NCBI RefSeq assembly: GCF_005771435.1
Contig: NZ_VANI01000007.1
Span: 1 to 64,000 of the forward strand
Length of the DNA stretch: 64,000 nucleotides
DNA from: Microbulbifer harenosus
GTDB lineage: Bacteria > Pseudomonadota > Gammaproteobacteria > Pseudomonadales > Cellvibrionaceae
Direction: 5' to 3'
Positions within the stretch are counted from its first letter, which is position 1. Every line of letters starts with the position of its first letter. The notes below the pieces were generated by a model that was not told the DNA's origin, ran no database searches, and saw only the letters and a program-made list of their open reading frames with translations. Positions 30,816-40,259 of this stretch are shown here, piece after piece. The position numbers and the translations under genes were made by a program.

Positions 30816-31706
30816 GTGCCCTGGCTCCAATTACGCGTAAACACCACCCGCGATCAGGCGGAAAAAATCGAGAATGCCCTGCTGTTCGCCGGCGCCGTCT
30901 CAGTAACCCTGGAAGACAACGCCGACCAGCCGATCCTCGAACCGGGCCTAGGCGAGACCCCGCTGTGGGACCAGACCCTGGTCACCGGCCTGTTCGACGC
31001 CGAAGTCGACACCGGCGTCACCGAAGCCAAAATCTCCTCCTACCTGTGCGAACTCTTTACCGGCGCCCGCTGGGAACAGCTCGAAGACAAGGACTGGGAG
31101 CGGGAATGGATGAGCCACTACAAGCCCATCCAATGTGGCGACAACCTGTGGATCTGCCCCAGCTGGTGCGAGCCGCCGGCGCCGGGCGCCGTCAACCTCA
31201 TGCTCGACCCCGGCCTCGCCTTCGGCACCGGCACCCACCCCACCACCTTCCTGTGCCTGCAGTGGCTCGCCCGCGAACCGGTACAAGGCAAGACCGCCAT
31301 CGACTACGGCTGCGGCTCCGGCATTCTCGGCATTGCCGCACTGCTGCTCGGTGCCGATCGCGCACTCGGCACCGACATCGACCCCCAGGCCCTGCTCGCC
31401 AGTCGCGACAATGCCGTGCGCAACGGTATTGATCCCGAGCGCTTCCCAGTCTACCTGCCCGAAAAAACCCCGCCGGCGAGTGAAGCGAGCGCGGACATCA
31501 TGCTCGCCAACATCCTCGCCGGCCCGCTGGTGGAACTGGCCCCGCAGCTGATCGAGCGCACGAAAGTAGGCGGCCGGATCTGTCTGTCCGGCATTCTTGC
31601 CAGCCAGGCGGAGCGGGTGAAATCCGCTTATAGCCAGTGGATCGACTTTGACGCGGATGCGGAGAAGGAAGAGTGGGTGCGCCTCAGCGGCACCAGGGTC
31701 AGATAA
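30816..31706 (+). CDS. prmA: Ribosomal protein L11 methyltransferase
   Basis: PrmA trimethylates ribosomal protein L11 using S-adenosylmethionine. The 296-residue protein has the N-terminal substrate domain with WEREWMSHYKPIQCG, the conserved LDPGLAFGTGTHPTT segment, SAM motif I in AIDYGCGSGILGIAALLLGA, and the DIMLANILAGPL active-site segment. It starts with GTG at 30816 (MPWLQLRVNT), typical for the family. The position between accC and dusB-fis matches other gammaproteobacteria. Confidence 0.95.
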   Translation: MPWLQLRVNTTRDQAEKIENALLFAGAVSVTLEDNADQPILEPGLGETPLWDQTLVTGLFDAEVDTGVTEAKISSYLCELFTGARWEQLEDKDWEREWMSHYKPIQCGDNLWICPSWCEPPAPGAVNLMLDPGLAFGTGTHPTTFLCLQWLAREPVQGKTAIDYGCGSGILGIAALLLGADRALGTDIDPQALLASRDNAVRNGIDPERFPVYLPEKTPPASEASADIMLANILAGPLVELAPQLIERTKVGGRICLSGILASQAERVKSAYSQWIDFDADAEKEEWVRLSGTRVR

Positions 31707-31771
31707 GCGCACTACGCCCGACGGCGAGGGACTGATAAACTCCCCCGCCAAAGCAATAATCGTCGAATACC

Positions 31772-33070
31772 ATGTCGCAACTGGTCACCCGCTGTCCTCA
31801 CTGCAGCACCTCGTTCCACGTCACCGAGCAGCAACTGCGAGCCGCGCGCGGCGCCGTGCGTTGCGGCTCCTGCCTGCAGGTGTTCCGCGCAGACGAGAAT
31901 ATCGTCTTCAATGAGGATGACCCGCAGCCGGCCGGCAAAAAGGCCATCGAAGAACTGCTTGAAGACGACGATTTCCTGATCCACGACGACATTGAGCTGG
32001 AAGGCGAAGAGGCGCGCGACGACGAACTCCCCAGGTCCCGCCCGAGCCGAAGTCAGGAGGACACAGCAAAACACGATCAAACCCGCCAAAGCCCGCTGAT
32101 TGACGACGCCTTCGGCGAACAGCAGTGGCAGGATCTCGGCAGCGAGGACGCACAGCAAGACCTGGATCTGCGACGTGAGCTGGAATCCGAACTGGATGAA
32201 TTGAGCGGCGTGGACGACCCCTGGGCTGCGGAAATTGCACAAGAGGAATCCACCGGCAACCGGAAGTCCGCTGGGCACCGCAACCTGGAGTCCCCGGACG
32301 AGCGCGAGGAAGACCTGTTCGCCGCGGACCTGCTGAGAGAAGAGGAGAGAGACGAGGGCGACACCACTCTGGTGGCGGGCAGCGCTTCCGCGGACATCGC
32401 CGGCGACCAGTTCACAGCGGAAGATATGCAGCGTATTGCCGGCAGCGGCGCCCACAGGGGCGCCAGGCCGAACGCGACCGACAGCCTGGACCCGCACCAG
32501 TTGGACGAGGCACCGCTGCTGCCCCGCGACCAGCTGATATCCGCCATCGGCCCCGCCCCCATCGAAGTCACCTGGCAACCCAAACGCCACCGCCGAGTGC
32601 CGACCTGGCTGTGGGCGCTGGGTGCACTGCTGCTGGCGCTCGGCCTGGTGGCCCAAACAGCCTACTTTCGCTTCGACACCCTGAGCAAGCGCGAGCCCTG
32701 GCGCCAGCTGTACGCGGCGGTGTGCCCGCTCGCCGGCTGCAAACTGCCGGCACAGGTCGACCTTACTGCCATCCACACCTCAAACCTTGTGGTGCGCAGC
32801 CACCCACAGACCGCCAATGCGCTGGCAGTGGAAGCCGTGCTGCTGAACCGCGCCCCCTTTGACCAGCCTTTCCCGACGCTGCAGCTGCGCTTTACCGACC
32901 TCAAGAATGCACCCGTGGCCAGCCGTCGCTTCGGCCCAGCGGACTACCTCAAGGGTGAGCTGTCCGGGCGCCGACTCATGCCCGCCGGCAACCCGGTGCA
33001 CATTGCATTGGAAATCGTCGACCCGGGCAGTGAAGCGGTGAACTACGAGCTGCGCATCGTGCCGCAGTGA
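31772..33070 (+). CDS. DUF3426 zinc-ribbon membrane protein
   Basis: The protein has 432 residues. An N-terminal MJ0042-type zinc ribbon has four cysteines (8, 11, 31, 34), a long acidic and disordered region runs from about 45 to 265, one membrane helix lies near 277-298, and a C-terminal DUF3426 domain of about 130 residues ends the protein. The C-terminal part would be periplasmic and the ribbon cytoplasmic. The function of DUF3426 proteins is not known; genes for them regularly lie between prmA and dusB, as here. The acidic middle region is longer than I would expect. Confidence 0.85.
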   Translation: MSQLVTRCPHCSTSFHVTEQQLRAARGAVRCGSCLQVFRADENIVFNEDDPQPAGKKAIEELLEDDDFLIHDDIELEGEEARDDELPRSRPSRSQEDTAKHDQTRQSPLIDDAFGEQQWQDLGSEDAQQDLDLRRELESELDELSGVDDPWAAEIAQEESTGNRKSAGHRNLESPDEREEDLFAADLLREEERDEGDTTLVAGSASADIAGDQFTAEDMQRIAGSGAHRGARPNATDSLDPHQLDEAPLLPRDQLISAIGPAPIEVTWQPKRHRRVPTWLWALGALLLALGLVAQTAYFRFDTLSKREPWRQLYAAVCPLAGCKLPAQVDLTAIHTSNLVVRSHPQTANALAVEAVLLNRAPFDQPFPTLQLRFTDLKNAPVASRRFGPADYLKGELSGRRLMPAGNPVHIALEIVDPGSEAVNYELRIVPQ

Positions 33071-33241
33071 GCCAGTGGCCATTTGCCGCTGGCGTCCATC
33101 ACCACACAATATTGCACAAAGTTCACCCTAAACGGCCAGCCATCGAACAATTTGCGCGCTTTTTCGCTTTTCCAGTGGCCGACCAGCCGCTATCATAGCC
33201 GCTCTTTGACACCCATGAGACCAGACCCGCGGGAGGGCGAG

Positions 33242-34252
33242 TTGCCCACGGAATTGCCAAGCAGCTTCGCCATCGGCCCCTATAACATCGGCGCGCCCGT
33301 CATTCTGGCGCCCATGGCCGGCGTTACCGATCGCCCCTTCCGCAGCCTGTGCCGCGAGCTCGGCGCCGGTCTGGTGGTCTCCGAAATGGTCACCTCAGAT
33401 ACCAGCCTGTGGGACAGCCGCAAATCGAGAACGCGCCTGGATCACGCCGGTGAGAGCGGTCCGATTTCGGTACAGATTGCCGGCGGCGACCCGGAGATGA
33501 TGGCCAATGCGGCGCGGGAAAACGTCCGGCGCGGCGCCCAGATCATCGATATCAATATGGGTTGTCCGGCAAAAAAAGTGTGTAAAAAAGCAGCGGGTTC
33601 CGCCCTGCTGCGCGACGAAAAACTGGTCGCCGACATTCTGGAAGCGGTGGTTTCATCCGTCTCAGTACCAGTGACGCTGAAAATTCGCACTGGCTGGTGT
33701 CCGGATTCCCGCAACGGTTTGACGGTGGCCAAGATGGCCGAGGATCTCGGTGTCTCCGCCCTGGCAGTTCACGGCCGCACCCGCGCCTGTGGCTACCATG
33801 GCCAGGCCGAATTCGATACCATTGCCGAGATTGTGTCGGCGGTGAAGATACCTGTCTTTGCCAACGGCGACATCACCGGCGCGGAAAAGGCCCGCAAGGT
33901 GTTGGACTACACCGGTGCTGCCGCGGTCATGATTGGCCGGGCGGCTCAGGGACGTCCATGGATTTTCCGGGAAATCGCTCACTACCTCGCAACGGGGGAG
34001 CAATTGCCGGAGCCCTCACTGGATGAAGTCAGGGACATATTAATCACTCACTTGAGTGAGCTACACCGTTTCTACGGTGCGGTTATGGGGGTACGTATCG
34101 CCCGCAAACATGTGGGTTGGTACGTGAAAACACTCGCGGACAGCGACGACTTTCGCAAGACCTTTAACCAACTCGATTGCGCAGAAGCACAACATGCCAG
34201 CGTTCGTGAGTGGTTTGAACGCCGAATAACTAGAGGGGCAAAAGCGGCATGA
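33242..34252 (+). CDS. dusB: tRNA-dihydrouridine synthase B
   Basis: DusB reduces uridine to dihydrouridine in the tRNA D-loop with FMN and NADPH. The protein has [20 protein letters not shown] at its start, the segment [20 protein letters not shown] with the catalytic cysteine, and IRTGW and ANGDI further on. I favour the TTG at 33242 (336 residues) because GGGAGG lies six bases before it. The ATG at 33215 has no such site and would leave almost no leader after a likely -10 TATCAT at 33191-33196. The gene overlaps fis by four bases, the classic dusB-fis operon. Confidence 0.93.
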   Translation: MPTELPSSFAIGPYNIGAPVILAPMAGVTDRPFRSLCRELGAGLVVSEMVTSDTSLWDSRKSRTRLDHAGESGPISVQIAGGDPEMMANAARENVRRGAQIIDINMGCPAKKVCKKAAGSALLRDEKLVADILEAVVSSVSVPVTLKIRTGWCPDSRNGLTVAKMAEDLGVSALAVHGRTRACGYHGQAEFDTIAEIVSAVKIPVFANGDITGAEKARKVLDYTGAAAVMIGRAAQGRPWIFREIAHYLATGEQLPEPSLDEVRDILITHLSELHRFYGAVMGVRIARKHVGWYVKTLADSDDFRKTFNQLDCAEAQHASVREWFERRITRGAKAA

Positions 34253-34548
34253 ATAACGAAGCACTGATTCCGGACACCAGCGATGTGGTGTCCGCTGGGG
34301 GACAGGTTCAATTGCAGCAACCGCAGGCACTGCGCGATGCGGTTGAACAGGCGATGGAAAACTACTTCCGTCACCTGGATGGTCAGATGGTGACCGAAGT
34401 CTACGATATGGTGCTGTCTGAGATCGAAGCGCCGATGCTGGAAGTGGTGATGAAACACACCCGCCACAACCAGACCCGCGCCGCGCAGCTGCTGGGCCTC
34501 AACCGGGGAACCCTGCGCAAGAAGCTCAAGCGCTACGGTCTGCTGTAA
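34249..34548 (+). CDS. fis: Nucleoid protein Fis
   Basis: Fis bends DNA, organises the nucleoid and activates rRNA promoters in fast growth. The 99-residue protein has the C-terminal helix-turn-helix [20 protein letters not shown] (about residues 70-90), which is nearly invariant, and the beta-hairpin arm region before it. It overlaps the dusB stop (ATGA), which implies coupled translation. The rRNA promoters at the left edge of the window are natural targets. Confidence 0.96.
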   Translation: MNNEALIPDTSDVVSAGGQVQLQQPQALRDAVEQAMENYFRHLDGQMVTEVYDMVLSEIEAPMLEVVMKHTRHNQTRAAQLLGLNRGTLRKKLKRYGLL

Positions 34549-34603
34549 GGCGACATGCCGCCCCGGGCAACACAGTACAGTGACGACCGGGCGGTAAAAT
34601 TTC

Positions 34604-34640
34604 AGCGAGGGGGGATGGGTTGAACCCATCCCCCCTCGCT
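34604..34640. repeat. Perfect 18-bp inverted repeat after fis
   Basis: AGCGAGGGGGGATGGGTT (34604-34621) pairs with AACCCATCCCCCCTCGCT (34623-34640) around one central base. In RNA the closing loop would open to several bases. It lies 55 bp after fis. No U-tract follows on either strand, so a simple intrinsic terminator is doubtful. GGGATGGGTT also occurs in the family A repeat core. Confidence 0.6.
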
Positions 34641-34785
34641 ACTTTCTACCTATGATGAAATGGCTCGGTCCGGCCGCTTCAACGCGGCGCCTTCGGCCCA
34701 TGATCCATTTCATCGTCGCCCCCGAAATGCTGGCGCAGATGTGTGAATCTTCTGGCATTCCGGTGGCTCGCGCGGCTTAGGCCGC

Positions 34786-34817
34786 GGCGGCACATCCATG
34801 TGCCGCACCAGCTCTTT
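34786..34817 (+). terminator. Hairpin with trailing U-rich stretch in the purH leader
   Basis: GCGGCACAT (34786-34794) and ATGTGCCGC (34797-34805) form a 9-bp stem, and after eight bases a run of T (34813-34817) follows. It ends 25 bp before the purH ATG. It could terminate the fis transcript or act as an attenuator for purH, but the gap between stem and T-run is longer than usual. A second dyad (GATGAAATGG/CCATTTCATC, about 34654-34710) lies upstream. Confidence 0.4.
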
Positions 34818-34842
34818 TTAAACTTCAGATGGACGATGCGAT

Positions 34843-36417
34843 ATGACTGACAAGGTGGCCGTTCGCCGCGCGCTGATCAGCGTTTCTGACAAAACCGGGA
34901 TTGTGGAATTTGCCCGCGAACTCTCCAACATGGGCGTGGAAATCCTGTCCACCGGCGGCACCTACCGCCAACTCGGTGAAGCCGGTATCCCAGTGGTGGA
35001 AGTCTCCGACTACACCGGCTTCCCGGAAATGATGGACGGACGCGTAAAGACCCTGCACCCGAAAGTGCACGGCGGTATTCTTGGCCGTCGCGGTAAAGAC
35101 GACGCGGTAATGACCGAACACGGCATCAAGCCCATCGACATGGTCGTGGTCAACCTCTACCCCTTCAAGGCCACCGTCGCCAACCCCAACTGCGACCTGC
35201 CCACCGCCATCGAAAACATCGACATCGGCGGCCCCACCATGGTCCGCTCCGCCGCCAAGAATCACAAAGACGTCGCCATCGTGGTCAACGCCCACAGCTA
35301 CGACACCGTGATCGAGGAAATGAAAGCTAACGACGGCCAGCTCGGTTACGAGACCCGCTACGACCTCATGGTGCAAGCCTTCGAACACACCGCCCAATAC
35401 GACGGCATGATCGCCAACCACTTCGGCGCGCGTAACACGTCCAACGAAGCCCGCGAGTTCCCCAACACCTTCAACGTCCAGTTCGAAAAAGCCCAGGACA
35501 TGCGCTACGGCGAGAACCCGCATCAAAAAGCGGCCTTCTACGTGGAAGCAGACGCCGAGGAAGCCTCCGTCTCCACTGCCACCCAGCTGCAGGGCAAGGA
35601 ACTCTCCTTCAACAACGTCGCCGACACCGACGCCGCGCTTGAGACCGTCAAACTGTTCGACGAGCCCGCCTGCGTCATCGTCAAGCACGCCAACCCCTGC
35701 GGCGTCGCCGTAGCCGCAGACATCAAGACCGCCTACGAACTGGCCTTCGCCACCGACCCGGAATCCGCCTTCGGCGGCATCATTGCCTTCAACCGCGAAC
35801 TGGACGCCGAAACCGCCCAGCTCATCGTCGACAAGCAGTTCTCCGAAGTCATCATCGCGCCCAAGGTATCCGAAGGCGCCGCCAAAGCCGTATCCGCCAA
35901 GCAAAACGTACGCCTGCTGGAATGCGGCGAATGGGGTAGCGAACGCCCGGCGGCCTTCGACTACAAGCGCGTCACCGGCGGCCTGCTGATCCAGGAAAAA
36001 GACAACGGCATGGTTGCCAAGGAAGACCTGAAAGTCGTCACCAAGGTCCAGCCCTCTGACGAGCAACTGGACGAACTGCTGTTCGCCTGGAAAGTCGCCA
36101 AGATGGTCAAATCCAACGCCATCATCTACGCCAAAGACGGCCGCACCATCGGCGTCGGCGCCGGCCAGATGAGCCGTGTCAACTCCGCCCGCATCGCCGC
36201 CATCAAGGCCGAACACGCCGGCCTCGAAGTAAAAGGCGCGGTCATGGCCTCTGACGCCTTCTTCCCCTTCCGCGACGGCATCGACAATGCCGCCAAGGTA
36301 GGCATCAGCGCGGTCATCCAGCCCGGCGGCTCCATGCGCGACGACGAAGTCATCGCTGCAGCGGACGAGCACGGCATGGCGATGGTGTTTACCGGCATGC
36401 GTCACTTCCGTCACTGA
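34843..36417 (+). CDS. purH: Bifunctional AICAR transformylase/IMP cyclohydrolase
   Basis: PurH performs the last two steps of IMP synthesis. The 524-residue protein starts with the cyclohydrolase domain ([20 protein letters not shown], then STGGTYRQL and the [20 protein letters not shown] segment). It ends with the transformylase domain ([24 protein letters not shown], and [12 protein letters not shown]). All are typical. Upstream lie fis and a structured leader; downstream is a family A repeat and then purD, the pathway partner, on the same strand. Confidence 0.97.
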   Translation: MTDKVAVRRALISVSDKTGIVEFARELSNMGVEILSTGGTYRQLGEAGIPVVEVSDYTGFPEMMDGRVKTLHPKVHGGILGRRGKDDAVMTEHGIKPIDMVVVNLYPFKATVANPNCDLPTAIENIDIGGPTMVRSAAKNHKDVAIVVNAHSYDTVIEEMKANDGQLGYETRYDLMVQAFEHTAQYDGMIANHFGARNTSNEAREFPNTFNVQFEKAQDMRYGENPHQKAAFYVEADAEEASVSTATQLQGKELSFNNVADTDAALETVKLFDEPACVIVKHANPCGVAVAADIKTAYELAFATDPESAFGGIIAFNRELDAETAQLIVDKQFSEVIIAPKVSEGAAKAVSAKQNVRLLECGEWGSERPAAFDYKRVTGGLLIQEKDNGMVAKEDLKVVTKVQPSDEQLDELLFAWKVAKMVKSNAIIYAKDGRTIGVGAGQMSRVNSARIAAIKAEHAGLEVKGAVMASDAFFPFRDGIDNAAKVGISAVIQPGGSMRDDEVIAAADEHGMAMVFTGMRHFRH

Positions 36418-36462
36418 TCTGTCACTGACCTAGCGATTTAATATTCGCGCGTTATATGGGAA

Positions 36463-36574
36463 GGCCCTGTGGCTGGGGCCCCTTCCCGAGACCGTCTGCG
36501 GCCCGGATGGCCGCAGCCGAGCCCCCATGGATGGGTTTACGGCGTGTCTCGGGAAGGGGCACCAGCCACAGGGC
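36463..36574. repeat. Structured intergenic repeat, family A, copy 3
   Basis: The outer stem is 30 bp (36463-36492 with 36545-36574) with one mismatch. Inside are a hairpin with arms CTGCGGCC/GGCCGCAG and loop CGGAT (36496-36516), then GAGCCCCCATGGATGGGTTT and ACGGCGT (about 36519-36545). Order and core match copy 2 at 30661-30756, while stem bases are different. It fills the purH-purD gap. Confidence 0.8.
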
Positions 36575-36694
36575 CGCCACAGGACCGGCTTACGAAGCAC
36601 TCAAATTTGCCCGCCTCCCCCGGTTACTGCCCAGCAATACTGCGCGCGATGCTAAACTAGCCCACCTAAATAACAGGCACGGGGAAACTCAAGA

Positions 36695-37990
36695 ATGAAT
36701 ATCCTGGTAATCGGCTCTGGTGGCCGCGAACACGCACTGGCCTGGAAGGCCGCGCAAAACCCCGCCGTAGACACCGTCTTCGTCGCACCGGGCAACGCCG
36801 GCACCGCCCGCGAACCCAAACTCCAGAACGTCAACATCGGCACCGACAACTTCTCCGCCCTGTCTGACTTCGTCGAAGAAAAAGGCATCACCCTCACCAT
36901 CGTCGGCCCCGAAGCCCCACTGGTGGACGGCATCGTCGACTTCTTCAACAGCCGCGGCCACAACATCTTCGGCCCCGAAAAAGCCGCCGCCCAACTCGAA
37001 GGCTCCAAAGCCTTCACCAAAGAGTTTTTGGAACGCCACGGCATCCCCACCGCCGCCTATCAGAACTTCACCGAAGTCGAACCGGCGATCGAATACATCC
37101 GCGCCCAGGGCGCCCCCATCGTCGTCAAGGCCGACGGCCTCGCCGCCGGTAAAGGCGTCATCGTTGCCGAAACCATCGAACAGGCCGAGCTGGCCGTGCG
37201 CGACATGCTCAGCGGCAACGCCTTCGGCGACGCCGGCTGCCGCGTCGTAGTCGAGGAATTCCTCACCGGCGAAGAAGCCAGCTTCATCGTCATGGTCGAC
37301 GGCGAACACATCCTGCCCATGGCCACCAGCCAGGACCACAAGCGCGTCGGCGACGGCGACACCGGCCCCAACACCGGCGGCATGGGCGCCTACTCCCCGG
37401 CACCGGTAGTGACCCAGGACGTGTACGAGCGCGTGATGAAAGAAGTCATCGAGCCCACCGTCAAAGGCCTCGCATCCGAAGGCATGCCCTACACCGGCTT
37501 CCTGTATGCCGGCCTGATGATCAACGCAGAGGGGGCGCCCAAGGTCATCGAATACAACTGCCGCTTCGGCGACCCCGAAACCCAGCCGATCATGATGCGC
37601 CTCAAATCCGACCTGGTGGAGCTGTGCATGGCCGCAGTGGAAAAGCGCCTCGACAAGGTCACCGCCGAGTGGGACCCTCGCCCGGCGCTGGGTGTAGTGC
37701 TTGCCGCCCACGGCTATCCCGGCAGCTACCGCAAAGGCGACGCCATTTCCGGCCTGGACAAGGCCGATGGTGAAAATGCCAAGGTATTCCACGCCGGCAC
37801 CGCGCTCGACGGCGAGCGCGTGGTCACCAGCGGCGGCCGCGTACTCTGCGCCACCGCCGTGGGCGAAACTGTGGCCGAAGCCCAGGAAAACGCCTACGAG
37901 TGCGCGCGCAAGATCTACTGGGAAGGCGCCTTCTACCGCAAGGACATCGGCTATCGCGCGGTAGAGCGGGAACAGTCCGAAAACGCGTAG
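36695..37990 (+). CDS. purD: Phosphoribosylamine-glycine ligase
   Basis: PurD joins glycine to phosphoribosylamine with ATP, the second step of purine synthesis. The 431-residue protein starts [20 protein letters not shown] and has the ATP-grasp features [13 protein letters not shown], the [20 protein letters not shown] segment and [13 protein letters not shown]. The length is usual. It follows purH with a family A repeat between them and precedes coq7 at 22 bp. Confidence 0.97.
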   Translation: MNILVIGSGGREHALAWKAAQNPAVDTVFVAPGNAGTAREPKLQNVNIGTDNFSALSDFVEEKGITLTIVGPEAPLVDGIVDFFNSRGHNIFGPEKAAAQLEGSKAFTKEFLERHGIPTAAYQNFTEVEPAIEYIRAQGAPIVVKADGLAAGKGVIVAETIEQAELAVRDMLSGNAFGDAGCRVVVEEFLTGEEASFIVMVDGEHILPMATSQDHKRVGDGDTGPNTGGMGAYSPAPVVTQDVYERVMKEVIEPTVKGLASEGMPYTGFLYAGLMINAEGAPKVIEYNCRFGDPETQPIMMRLKSDLVELCMAAVEKRLDKVTAEWDPRPALGVVLAAHGYPGSYRKGDAISGLDKADGENAKVFHAGTALDGERVVTSGGRVLCATAVGETVAEAQENAYECARKIYWEGAFYRKDIGYRAVEREQSENA

Positions 37991-38012
37991 TCAGTCTTTG
38001 AGGAATACGCCG

Positions 38013-38660
38013 ATGAGCAGCCAACGCCAATTGACCGGACTCGACCGCCTGCTGCTGCAGGCGGATCGCGCCCTGCGCACCCTGAGCCCCGGCTCACCCT
38101 GTCACGAGCGGCTGTCGCCGGCCAGATCCGTCGATGAAGCGGAACTGTCGGACAGCGAGCGCCGCCACGCGGCAGGCCTGATGCGGGTCAATCACAGCGG
38201 CGAGGTGTGTGCCCAGGCGCTATACCAGGGGCAGGCGCTGACCGCCAAACTGCCGCAGGTGCGCGAGGAAATGGAACACGCGGCCGACGAGGAGATCGAT
38301 CACCTGGCCTGGTGCGAGCAGCGCCTGCGGGAACTCGACAGCCGCCCGAGCCTGCTCAACCCTCTCTGGTACAGCCTGTCCTTTGGGATAGGCGCCGCGG
38401 CGGGCAAGATCAGCGACCGGGTCAGCCTCGGCTTTGTTGCGGCCACCGAGGAGCAGGTGTGCAAGCACCTGGAGAGCCATTTGCAGAAGCTGCCGGCGCA
38501 GGACGAGAAAAGCCGCGCAGTGGTGGAGCAGATGCTGGTGGACGAGGCCAGGCACCAGCACGCTGCACTGGACGCCGGCGGCGCACGCTTTCCCGGCCCG
38601 GTAAAAGGCCTGATGACCCTGGTCTCCAGGGCGATGACGTCGGCCAGTTACCGGGTTTAG
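38013..38660 (+). CDS. coq7: 2-polyprenyl-3-methyl-6-methoxy-1,4-benzoquinone monooxygenase
   Basis: Coq7 (UbiF-equivalent) hydroxylates the ubiquinone ring with a di-iron centre at the membrane. The 215-residue protein has the two-fold repeat of iron ligands: [15 protein letters not shown], then [11 protein letters not shown]-like [14 protein letters not shown], and later [15 protein letters not shown] and [15 protein letters not shown]. It is the Pseudomonas-type enzyme used in place of UbiF. The ATG at 38013 has GAGG upstream; a TTG five codons earlier is less likely. Confidence 0.94.
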   Translation: MSSQRQLTGLDRLLLQADRALRTLSPGSPCHERLSPARSVDEAELSDSERRHAAGLMRVNHSGEVCAQALYQGQALTAKLPQVREEMEHAADEEIDHLAWCEQRLRELDSRPSLLNPLWYSLSFGIGAAAGKISDRVSLGFVAATEEQVCKHLESHLQKLPAQDEKSRAVVEQMLVDEARHQHAALDAGGARFPGPVKGLMTLVSRAMTSASYRV

Positions 38661-38689
38661 CTACCGGGTCTAAGTCCCCGCCGCCAATA

Positions 38690-38722
38690 AAAAACCCCGA
38701 GTCTCAGCGAGGTTCGGGGTTT
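38690..38722. terminator. Bidirectional intrinsic terminator
   Basis: AAAACCCCGA (38690-38699) pairs with TCGGGGTTTT (38713-38722), with A-rich sequence before and T-rich sequence after. It serves the convergent genes coq7 and the OsmC gene on both strands. Confidence 0.85.
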
Positions 38723-38753
38723 TCTGTATCTGGTCGGGAGGAGACCTGAAACG

Positions 38754-39176
38754 TCAGATCTCTTCAATCCGGTAGGAGTGCACGATCTCCACTCCCGCCT
38801 TGCCCAGCATGATGGAGGCGGAACAGTACTTCTCCGCGGACAGCTCCACCGCCCGCGCCACCTGCGCCTCCTTGATATTGCGACCGCGCACCACAAACTC
38901 CATCTCGATCTTTTCGAACGGCGCCGGGACCGTGTCCGGGCGGTGTCCCTTGAGTTCCACATGGCAACCGATCACGTCCTGGCGGGCCTTCTCCAGGATA
39001 CTCACCACGTCGTAGGAGGCGCAGCCGCCCACGCCCAGCAGGATCATTTCCATCGGGCGCACACCGTTGTTCTTCTGGCCGCCTTCCATTACCACGGCAT
39101 TGCCACTGCCAGATTCGCCCAAGAATGTCAGACCATTCACCCAGGTCACCCGACCCTGCATAACACCGCCCGCCAT
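38754..39176 (-). CDS. OsmC family protein
   Basis: The 140-residue protein belongs to the OsmC/Ohr superfamily, whose members reduce organic peroxides with two cysteines. The two expected cysteines are present in LLGVGGCASYDVVSIL and, later, near KYCSASIMLG. The segment order matches the OsmC-like group often found beside crp or vfr in Pseudomonas relatives. Whether it acts on peroxides is not shown. It is divergent from crp. The 300-bp space (39177-39483) holds both promoters; I see no further gene there. Confidence 0.88.
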   Translation of the reverse strand: MAGGVMQGRVTWVNGLTFLGESGSGNAVVMEGGQKNNGVRPMEMILLGVGGCASYDVVSILEKARQDVIGCHVELKGHRPDTVPAPFEKIEMEFVVRGRNIKEAQVARAVELSAEKYCSASIMLGKAGVEIVHSYRIEEI

Positions 39177-39483
39177 GGAACTCTCTCCTTCAGATTTGAT
39201 GAGGGCCGGGAGCTTATCACACCCGTCGCCGGATTCCGCGACACAGCGTGTTCCTGGACTATCGTACTACCTTCTGCACCATAGTAAGCCTTTACTTACG
39301 GTGGTTGTAAGCGCCGTCTACAACCGCTATAAACAACACCCGACCCAGCCCTTCGCAAATAGTGGCCCAGATCACATTGCGGAGCTTTGCCACGCCCAGC
39401 CCCTGTTGGCACCGGTGTTTTAGCGGGATAATCATTTTTTACCCGGGATCAGGCACAAAAAATTCTAGAAAAGGAGTAGATCC

Positions 39484-40119
39484 GTGACGGTCGCTACCGA
39501 AGATACCCTGTCTACTGGCAACATTGAGGACTTCCTCGCCCATTGCCACCGCCGCCGCTACCCGGCCAAGAGCACCATCATCTACGCCGGTGATCGCTGC
39601 GAATCCCTGTATTTCATCATGCGCGGCTCGGTGACCGTGCTGATCGAAGACGACGAAGGCCGCGAAATGATCGTCGCCTACCTGAACGACGGCGACTTCT
39701 TCGGTGAAATGGGTCTGTTCGACCAGGACACCCGCAGCGCCTGGGTGCGCACCAAGACCGAGTGTGAAGTGGCGGAAATTTCCTACAACAAGTTCCAGGA
39801 ACTGAGCCGTCAACATCCGGAATTCCTGTTTGCTCTGGCCACCCAGATGGCCGGCCGCCTGCGCAACACCACCCGCAAGGTCGGTGACCTGGCGTTCCTC
39901 GATGTCACTGGCCGCGTGGCCCGCACCCTGCTCGACCTGTGCAACGAGCCGGACGCGATGACCCATCCGGAAGGCATGCAGATCAAGATCACCCGCCAGG
40001 AAATCGGCCGTATCGTCGGCTGCTCCCGCGAGATGGTCGGCCGTGTGCTGAAGACCCTGGAAGAGCAGGGACTGGTGTCGGTAAAGGGCAAGACCATGGT
40101 GGTCTACGGCACCCGCTGA
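39484..40119 (+). CDS. crp: CRP/Vfr family cAMP-responsive regulator
   Basis: The 211-residue regulator has an N-terminal cyclic-nucleotide domain with the cAMP-binding segment [19 protein letters not shown] (the Glu and the R-S-A contact residues are kept) and a C-terminal winged helix with [20 protein letters not shown]. The sequence is close to Vfr of Pseudomonas, so it should bind TGTGA-N6-TCACA sites. The GTG start has AAGGAG at proper distance. One perfect site is found in this window at 23591-23606. A strong terminator follows. Confidence 0.95.
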   Translation: MTVATEDTLSTGNIEDFLAHCHRRRYPAKSTIIYAGDRCESLYFIMRGSVTVLIEDDEGREMIVAYLNDGDFFGEMGLFDQDTRSAWVRTKTECEVAEISYNKFQELSRQHPEFLFALATQMAGRLRNTTRKVGDLAFLDVTGRVARTLLDLCNEPDAMTHPEGMQIKITRQEIGRIVGCSREMVGRVLKTLEEQGLVSVKGKTMVVYGTR

Positions 40120-40141
40120 CCATAGCGCGCTTCCGGGTACG

Positions 40142-40169
40142 AAGGCGATCCACTGGGATCGCCTTTTTT
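40142..40169 (+). terminator. Intrinsic terminator of crp
   Basis: AAGGCGATCC (40142-40151) pairs with GGATCGCCTT (40156-40165) around a four-base loop, followed by a T-run. It ends the crp transcript 23 bp after the stop. Confidence 0.9.
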
Positions 40170-40259
40170 GTATCCGTCGCCGGTGGGCTCCAAGACCGTG
40201 GCGGTGACTCACGAGCCGCGACACTAGAATTCCGTCAAGGAAGTCCGAGGGACTCATCT

